NCBI GenBank assembly: GCA_004352715.1
Contig: SCFE01000010.1
Coordinates: 1,134,437 to 1,198,436 of the forward strand
Length of the DNA stretch: 64,000 nt
From: Hofstenia miamia
Taxonomy: Eukaryota > Xenacoelomorpha > Acoela
Reading direction: 5' to 3'
In this document: piece by piece, positions 58,006 to 64,000 of the stretch
Layout of the letters: every line of letters starts with the position of its first letter
Numbering within the stretch: the stretch's first letter is position 1
Notes under the pieces: generated by a model
Database searches by the model: none
What the model was told of the DNA's origin: nothing
The model's input: only the letters and a program-made list of their open reading frames with translations
Made by a program: the position numbers and the translations under genes

Positions 58006-60328
58006 CTAAATTATAAATAAGCTTAACTTAACAAAAAAAATATTACCATTAATTTCATTGTCATTATCCTCTTGGATAATGCCACCACTAGTTGATGGAA
58101 CATTGTCTTCGAATATAGACGTAAAATGTGAAGCAGCAAGGTTGCTGTCTTTCACAATATTTCTCTTTACATACACCTTTGCAGCTGTTTCTTCTGTGTG
58201 TTCAAGGCAGTAATGGATGCTTTTTCTTACATCACTAGGAGCATTTAGTGCAACAGTTTCGAGTTCCTTTCGAATGATTATTGAATTCAGGGTTCCTAAA
58301 TTACAATAAGTAGTTTAATATTTTCATTGAAGTACCATCAATTTCGAAATGAGACATTAGTGTTTGCAGATACTCTGCAGTTCGAGCATGCGCTAGTGAT
58401 GTTTTCTTTCCAGCCTCAGCAATCAATTGGTCATCTTCGATTCGGAATTTTATCATATTTAGCACCAAGTAATACACAACACTCCGAATGCTCAAGACCC
58501 CCACAAAGTTTTCTGATGTCTTGAGCCTGGGCAGCTTACTTGAAATGCTTTCCAAATCTTTTGTAGAAAACCCCTTTTGTGAGGTATACAGATCATATAC
58601 CTCTTGAGGCACCACAAGTATTGTAATTAAGTCATTTTGAGAATTTATCGAATCTTAATGATGAGTTCTAAAGAAATATGTAGTTATATAAATATTAAAG
58701 CTATATATTCTACACATTCCCACTGTTAAATTTTCTATGGTTGCACCCATTCTGTAGAAGTATATATCCCACCAAACACTTCCAAAAATTTGCTGACAAA
58801 GGGTAATGACTGGAAGTACTGAATAAGTTTCTAAATATTTTTTAATAATAATTTTAGCCTTAAGAATATTACTGAGTAGAGTGCTTTTATTATATTGAAA
58901 CAGCTTGGCTGCAAGTCCTTAAGCACTTTATTGCCAGCCACTTTCAATCTGTCAATTCTGGTAGTTGATTACTTCAAAATACAGAGGGCACGTTGAAGCC
59001 AACTGTCCTCAACCCTTACAACACAGTGAGTAAGGAATTTCTTTGCCTCAACCATATGGTTATTGAAATGTGAGGCACCAATTTTTTGCTCTTCTTTTAG
59101 TTCAAAAAGGAAAGTAAGAAATGGTCCAGAGCCATCAATGTCCTTGAATTTGCTAGTACCTTTAGCTATCTTTTTTACAAAGTTCATCTAAAAATTCGGT
59201 TAAATATCATTCAATATATTAAAATACAAACATGAATTTCAAAGTGTTTCAGACTGTGTGCACGTCTTGTACCTTCAGGGTAATGTTTTTCAAGCAGCTT
59301 CACTTCTTGTTCTTTATAACTGGCAAGAAGTTTGCTGAATTCTGCCGTGGGCTGAAATTTTTCTTTCCTTGAAAACCCAGAAGGAAGGTCACCTAAAAAT
59401 GTAATAGTTCATGTAAAATTAACAATTCCTATCTTGATAAACAGTTTCCCAAGCAGGGTCATGCTTTGCTTTATGGTGAGATTTCCTCACTGAACAAAAA
59501 TTGCAGACTTGGCAGAAAAAGAATGTCTTCTTTCGCTTATCCATCGTTTTTATAGAAAGCTTTGTCATCAGCCTCCTTGTGACTGTGAAGTGTTTTTCCA
59601 TATGCCGGACACATTTGAAACTCTTTTCTGGCAAAAGACACAATGCAGAATGATAGTTTTCCTTAACTGTTCGATGAAAATTTCTAAAAATAAACTGGTA
59701 TATAAATACAAAGAAATTATTTATGCCTATTATCCTGAATTGGTAAATCTGTTCCATCAGCTTCAGATGATGAGGCAAGACTATTATGTGATTCTCCTGA
59801 TGTGGCACAGGATCTTCATCCACCTGTGGCTAAAATTTTAGGAATAAAAAATTTTGATTTAAATATTGAGAATGATATATACCTTGGCTAAAAAAATAAC
59901 TGCCTTCTCCATTTCAAGCTCGATAACTGTGCGTAGCCCAATGAGGCTTGAAGGGCTGCTGAAATTAGAATGCCGTAAACTAAACATAAAATAAGGGATT
60001 GAACAAATGAGAATCAGTTACAGATCAGGAGAGCAATTGGGTGGCGTCTCTGGAATGACATCCATTAAACTTGTAGAAACTTAGGAGGGGGTGAGAATAA
60101 GGGATTTAGAAGAAGAACATTAAGGTGATGAAGTAAGCAGTTTGTTGCTTAGCAGGCAGAGTGTCAAATCTAATCAAATTTTTAAGATTTTCACAAAGGC
60201 TAAATATAAACCTTCTTATTGAAACATAGCAGTTAGCATCTTTGCTTGTCAGGGTGAAAAACAGTAACCTCATCAGTTGGTCCATACACCTCATTCGCAA
60301 GGTTAAATAATGCTAGTGAAACGCTCAT
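57725..60328 (-). CDS. Captured tyrosine-recombinase-like gene, multi-exon, possibly decayed
   Basis: Clear minus-strand exons are 58005-57725 (with stop TAA), 58295-58047 and about 58650-58336. Their junctions are all AG/GT and phase 1. Upstream pieces are 59187-58969, 59392-59273, about 59680-59419, 59830-59730, about 59950-59883 and a possible first exon at 60328-60233. The 58295 exon has LRKELETVA, then HYCLEHTEETAAKVYV, resembling box II of tyrosine recombinases (R, then L-x-H-x-x-x-x-T-A-x-x-Y). The last exon, SQEEKKILSKYFDDFFNYFE followed by CKAPIGRREC, resembles the SANT-like tail of captured recombinase genes in fish and invertebrates. Introns are only 40-300 bp. Several upstream exons do not join in frame and show shifts, so this may be a pseudogene. 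Family call is from motif memory only. Confidence 0.45.
58047..58295 (-). CDS. Recombinase-like gene, box-II exon
   Basis: A 249-base exon between TTGTAATTTAG and GTAATA, phase 1 in and out. It encodes TLNSIIIRKELETVALNAPS and IHYCLEHTEETAAKVYVKRN, then an acidic tail. The H-(x4)-T-A-(x3)-Y spacing supports a recombinase catalytic end with a potential Tyr nucleophile. Confidence 0.6.
58336..58650 (-). CDS. Recombinase-like gene, upstream exon (5' border uncertain)
   Basis: An open frame from about 58636 to the donor at 58336 encodes VPQEVYDLYTSQKGFSTKDL, LKTSENFVGVLSIRSVVYYL and HARTAEYLQTLMSHFEIDG. The nearest good acceptor, at about 58668, leads into a frame with a stop, so either a frameshift or another acceptor applies. 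Confidence 0.5.
58969..59187 (-). pseudogene. Recombinase-like gene, possible exon MNFVKKIAKG
   Basis: After an acceptor (GAATTTTTAG) the frame reads MNFVKKIAKGTSKFKDIDGS and QRALCILK, then stops. It does not join in phase with the 59392-59273 exon, suggesting decay or alternative splicing. An internal GTACTA could serve as an early donor. Confidence 0.4.
59273..59392 (-). CDS. Recombinase-like gene, short exon
   Basis: A 120-base exon with good acceptor (ACATTTTTAG) and donor (GTACAA), phase 1 in and out, encoding LPSGFSRKEKFQPTAEFSKL and LLEKHYPE. Confidence 0.5.
59419..59823 (-). pseudogene. Recombinase-like gene, zinc-finger-like region
   Basis: The frame contains FKCVRHMEKHF and FFFCQVCNFCSVRKSHHKAK, Cys/His-rich stretches like the C2H2-type modules at the front of captured recombinase genes. 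Neighbouring frames hold HCVFCQK and HSHKEADDKAFYKND that would fit the same module. The module is therefore probably broken by small indels. The first 30 codons (DEDPVPHQEN) may be a separate exon. Confidence 0.4.
60233..60328 (-). CDS. Candidate first exon of the recombinase-like gene
   Basis: A frame beginning MSVSLALFNLANEVYGPTDE and ending VFHPDKQRC before TAA. It follows TGTTTTAG, so the ATG may be internal to an exon. No good donor was found before the stop, and linkage to the downstream exons is inferred from position and composition. Confidence 0.3.
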   Translation of the reverse strand: MSVSLALFNLANEVYGPTDEVTVFHPDKQRC

Positions 60329-60428
60329 CTAAAACATTGCAAGCATCTTAGTAAGTAGCACTAAAATAAAAAAAGTATAAAAAATTTAGTGTATAAAATA
60401 AATTTATTGAGGTTTACTTGTTTCCTGA

Positions 60429-60606
60429 ATGAAAATGTTTTGGTAAAAAAAGGAGATAGTGCCTTGCATACTGTGTATGCAAAGCACTATCCCCTTTCTT
60501 CACCATCAAAATTTTACTTTAGTGAATGAAAATTTATTGGTAAAAAAAAGAGATATAGTGCCTTGCACACTATGAGAGCAAAGCACTAACCCCTTTCTTT
60601 ACCATT
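60429..60606. repeat. Two tandem hairpin units
   Basis: GGTAAAAAAAGGAGATAGTG followed by CCTTGCATAC pairs with GTATGCAAAGCACTATCC and CCTTTCTTCACC, an inverted repeat of about 30 bp with four mismatches and a tiny loop (60440-60508). A second, diverged copy is at 60539-60605. Both sit in a repeat of about 100 bp starting TGAATGAAAAT. They resemble MITE-type palindromes. Confidence 0.75.
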
Positions 60607-60609
60607 AGC

Positions 60610-61135
60610 ATTGTTATCCCTGTGCAATCCAACATTTAAGCTTTCTACCAGCCAAGTAAGCAGTGTTATCCCTGTGCAAGCTTACCACCAACAAAGTAAG
60701 CATTTTTATCCTTAAAACCCATTCGCATACAGACAATAAATAAACCTAAGAGGGTAAAGGGAGGGGCAAGGCAAGAAACCAACAGCATCCAAAGAACCAC
60801 CAGATCAGCAGCAACTAAACTATGAGACTGTAGAAACCTAAATAAAAGCATTAAAAATATAAAACAAAATAAAACCTGTTATGAAGAATCCATCAGCAGC
60901 CTGTAGAACCTAAACAAGAGCATTACTAAAATGAAACAAAAAGGAACCTGTCTTGTAGAATCCATCAGCAACAGCAGCTATCCCTGTATGCATGCTTACC
61001 ACCATCAAAGTAAGCAGTGTTATCCCTGTGATATCCAACATTTAAGCTTCCCACCATCAAAGTAAGCAGTGTTATCCCTGTGCAATCCAACATTTAAGCT
61101 TCCCACCATCAAAGTAAGCAGTGTTATCCCTGTAC
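60610..61135. repeat. Tandem repeats with GTTATCCCTGTGCAATCC
   Basis: The unit GTAAGCAGTGTTATCCCTGT, then GCAATCCAACATTTAAGCTT and CCCACCATCAAA, of about 57 bp, occurs around 60614-60710 and three times between 61004 and 61135. Between them another repeat of about 75 bp (CCTGTAGAACCTAAACAAGA type) appears twice at about 60835-60965. Confidence 0.8.
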
Positions 61136-61157
61136 AATCCGTTTTTAATTTAAAAAC

Positions 61158-61475
61158 GATTGAGAGTGGTTTCAACTTGATCGGATTAAAATTTAATGAG
61201 TTATTGGCAGTTTTCTAAAAAAATCATATAAAATTTAATCATTTATAATTCAAAAAATAATTGTTGTATTGATTTAAACCACTTCCAATCAATTTTAAAT
61301 TAAATTTTACATATCAAAAAGTTGTTTATAAGCTTTAGTAATATAGTCTACTAGGTGAAATTAATGTTTATTTTTTGAAATTTTTTGATTTATTTTTTAG
61401 ATCAAATTTTTTCAAATTTAATTGCTAATATCTCAGTCAATTTTGATCCAATCGATTTGAAACCACTTTCATTTG
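61158..61475. repeat. Imperfect inverted repeat, arms of about 45 bp
   Basis: AGTGGTTTCAACTTGATCGG at about 61163 and the following 25 bases are mirrored by CCAATCGATTTGAAACCACT at about 61449 with its preceding TAATATCTCAG. Similar TTGATCCAATC/AATATCTCAG motifs recur further at about 61580. Probably a decayed repeat element. Confidence 0.5.
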
Positions 61476-62400
61476 ATAGGAAATAAAAAATTTTAGGGTC
61501 GTCTAGTATGTGTAATAAATGGCTTTTGTATTTTTTCTAAAATTATTTGTGTATGTAAAATGGCTATGTTCAAGCCTTAATATCTCAGCGAATACTTGTT
61601 GGATCTTTTTAAATTTTAATTTTTTCGATTGGAAATGAAAAATTACATTTGGTAAATATCATTTATAAGGATTCCAAGGTGATATACTAAGGTTTTTAAT
61701 AATTTTAAAAAGCTCATAGCTCCCTCAATTTAGGAGCTACCGATTTGGCCTCTAGACAAAGTTGTTCAGAAGGGTCGATAATAGGCCACCCACCCCTTTC
61801 CAGAATGACCAGAGCACTGCTAGTACCCAAACTAGGAGATGCTTTTGAAATTTCAGTGGCAAAAATCACAGAAAATCATGAGAAATATTGAGTTTTTCTT
61901 ACTTGTCTGGATGCTCTGGGATAGAAATGTCCCACTTTTTTAAAAACGATAGCTTAGCCAAATATAAAATTTTACGAGGATTCCAAATATCTAAAAATTT
62001 TTGCAATCTGACCTTTAGTTTTTGAGATACAGCTATTTGAAAATACGGTACCCCTATTGTACCAAAAATATAAAATGTCATAACTTTTTAAATTTTTGAA
62101 TAGTCCAATTTTTTATCTGCAATGTTTTTTATGAAAAGCTTACTTGCAAACAAATTTTTAAGAAAATCGTACTATTGCAAGTATGTTTTTCAGCAAGTGG
62201 TACAATTCAAAAACGCAATTTTTGTAGGCCGAATTTACTAGTCCGCCAATCAAAAAATTTTTATGCTAGGTCATTGAAATTTTACTGGTTTATACACAAT
62301 TACTATCGCTATCAAATATTCAAATTTCAGAGCAATAGCTTTAAAATTCATGGAATTACAATATTTTTTCTATCAATGACATATGGTATCATCGGTCATT
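61476..62400. other. AT-rich spacer
   Basis: No gene is supported. The stretch contains short AATATCTCAG-like echoes only. Confidence 0.45.
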
Positions 62401-62556
62401 CTCCCCATGGGCCTGGTTTTGAAGGTTAAATCCGATGCCTCTCTGCAAAATGAACCCCATCGAAAGTGAGTTAACCACGCCTACTCCTTAGTTTTGCATG
62501 TTTGAGCGAAGAGCCGTAGAATTGATACATTTGGGCCAGATCCTCATCAATTGGGT
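62401..62556 (+). repeat. Dispersed direct repeat, copy 1
   Basis: CATGGGCCTGGTTTTGAAGG starts a segment of about 150 bp with TTGCATGTTTG and ATTGATACATTTGGGCCAGA. It is repeated at about 63568-63712 with a few changes. Nearby CATCAGTCAGTAATTGTTGT and TTATTTATGGGCCAGAT also recur at 63221-63255, so a longer element is likely duplicated. Confidence 0.8.
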
Positions 62557-63520
62557 ACACAACGAATAATCGCGGAGTCTGGCCTGGGGCGGCGTATAAC
62601 ATCAGTCAGTAATTGTTGTTATTTATGGGCCAGATAAATAGAAATTGCAAGATTTATGTTCAACTGCAATTCATTGCATAAAATATCAATTTCATAAAAA
62701 ATTATTTGGAATATATAATATAAAATTTTACTTAAATTTTAATGTAATGTTGTGGTTTTCTCCAATATTATGTCTGCATCTACACCCGTGGAATTTTAAG
62801 AAAACCGAATTATTTCTATTGAGGTAAATCTAATATTATGAAAACCAATGTAGAAGTTATTGTGCATCTTTTTTTCAATATATTAATTGAAAATATTGAA
62901 TAAATGTTATCAAAGTGTAAGACCATTTGTTGTAATTTTTCCATGTTCACGACAGGGAACATTTTGAGTGATATAGGTTTAATATTTACCTAAATACAGT
63001 ATTCATTATTACTATTATTAGAGTGTGGTGCGATTTACAAATGTATGTTAACGCAGACAATGAGTGACAGTCGTTTAAGCACATTGAAGCTCCTAGTATG
63101 CAACTATCTCAAAAGACTAAATTTGTTGATTGGCGTCATACTTTGCATTATTTGGGTTTAACATGTATGCCATCGTGATATACGCTCCTATTTTATTTTT
63201 AGCGATGTCTTTTCATGTAACATCAGTCGGTATTTGTTATTTATCGGCCAGATCACACGTTTTTCGTATTTACTAGTTGTTTTCATGTTTGTAAGTATTG
63301 TAAATACGCATTGTATATAAAACACCCAAGCATCTGTAAATGGAGAAATAGTTTCAGTGTTCTCTTGGTCGCTAGAATCACCCCAGTGATTCTACATGGT
63401 GACCCTGACGTGATCCTGAATGGGTGTCAAGTCATGAAGAATTTCCTTGTGATCCGCTGTCCAATTCATCTGGAAGGAAAGTCAATGCTGCAGTGTCAAA
63501 AGGTTTTATTATTTGTTGTT

Positions 63521-63760
63521 CTCAGTCATCGCTGGCCACAATTGGTGTATGGGATGCGTCATACAGAACATGGGCCTGGTTTTGAAGGTTGAATCCGATG
63601 CCTCTCTGCAAAATGAACCCATCAAAAGTGAGTTAGCCACGCCTACTCCTTAGTTTTGCATGTTTGTGCGAAGAGACGTCGAATTGATACATTTGGGCCA
63701 GATTCTCATCTTGTCAGTCATTGCTGGCCACAATTGATGTATTGGATGCGTCATGCAGAC
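63521..63760 (+). repeat. Dispersed direct repeat, copy 2 and short repeat
   Basis: It carries the second copy of the 62401 segment (63568-63712). TCGCTGGCCACAATTGGTGT with GGATGCGTCATACAGA (63529) is repeated about 190 bp further on as TTGCTGGCCACAATTGATGT with GGATGCGTCATGCAGA (63722). Confidence 0.8.
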
Positions 63761-64000
63761 ACCTGACCGGCCTTGTGATTTTGTGACATACAGTGCATTT
63801 TGGTTCTCCAACCTAAATTTACATCAGAATTTAACCCAAATTTGTATACCTACACAGGTTGAAATGCTTTTTTCACCTATGCCAAGATTTTTTTTCAAAT
63901 CCAAAATTTTTTTAATCATTTTTTTAAAATTTTTTTATGCCAATTTTTACTTGCTTGAGACGTCTAAAAAGGACTCTAGTTGATGTAAAATTCAATTTCC

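Overview
This window is nuclear DNA from an animal. It is AT-rich, contains one gene split by introns of up to about 14.5 kb, and is dense in transposon remnants: hAT, P-element/THAP, non-LTR retrotransposons and a probable tyrosine-recombinase-type gene. There are no operons or bacterial signals. An invertebrate is likely (a tunicate or cnidarian would fit), but the sequence alone does not settle the species. Six N gaps and four single-N joins mark a draft assembly. Four gaps are exactly 1000 N, a placeholder size, and several of the single-N joins duplicate sequence on both sides.

Layout: (i) 1-2.8 kb holds pieces of a LINE reverse transcriptase, broken inside its catalytic FADD motif by a small hAT element. 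(ii) 3.7-40.8 kb is one plus-strand host gene, a USP6NL/RN-tre-like TBC Rab-GAP. Eight exons are visible, all splice phases agree, and both catalytic fingers are intact; the first exons lie left of the window. Its introns host a 2.1-kb hAT element (4063-6158), an 11.4-kb interval bounded by hAT-like ends and an 8-bp duplication (20193-31597, itself full of nested transposons), and a 320-bp hAT MITE (39430-39749). (iii) 41.4-47.8 kb is a transposon cluster: a decayed THAP/P-element-like transposase on minus, an internally deleted LINE on minus, and a LINE ORF1/endonuclease fragment on plus. (iv) 47.8-52.7 kb is AT-rich intergenic DNA with MITE-like ends. (v) 52.77-55.42 kb is a 12-copy, 222-bp tandem array with strong internal dyads, followed directly by a promoter-like block (CCAAT-type repeats, perfect CRE, TATA) and the 5' end of an unrecognised ORF that runs into a gap. 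(vi) 57.7-60.3 kb is a minus-strand multi-exon gene or pseudogene that resembles captured tyrosine recombinases. (vii) 60.4-64 kb is repeat-rich DNA: paired hairpins, short tandem repeats and dispersed direct repeats.

Only the TBC gene is confidently an ordinary host gene. It would act as a GTPase-activating protein on Rab GTPases in membrane traffic. The strongest leads are the 222-bp array with pair-preserving base changes and an adjoining promoter, the 11.4-kb hAT-flanked interval, and the spliced recombinase-like gene.
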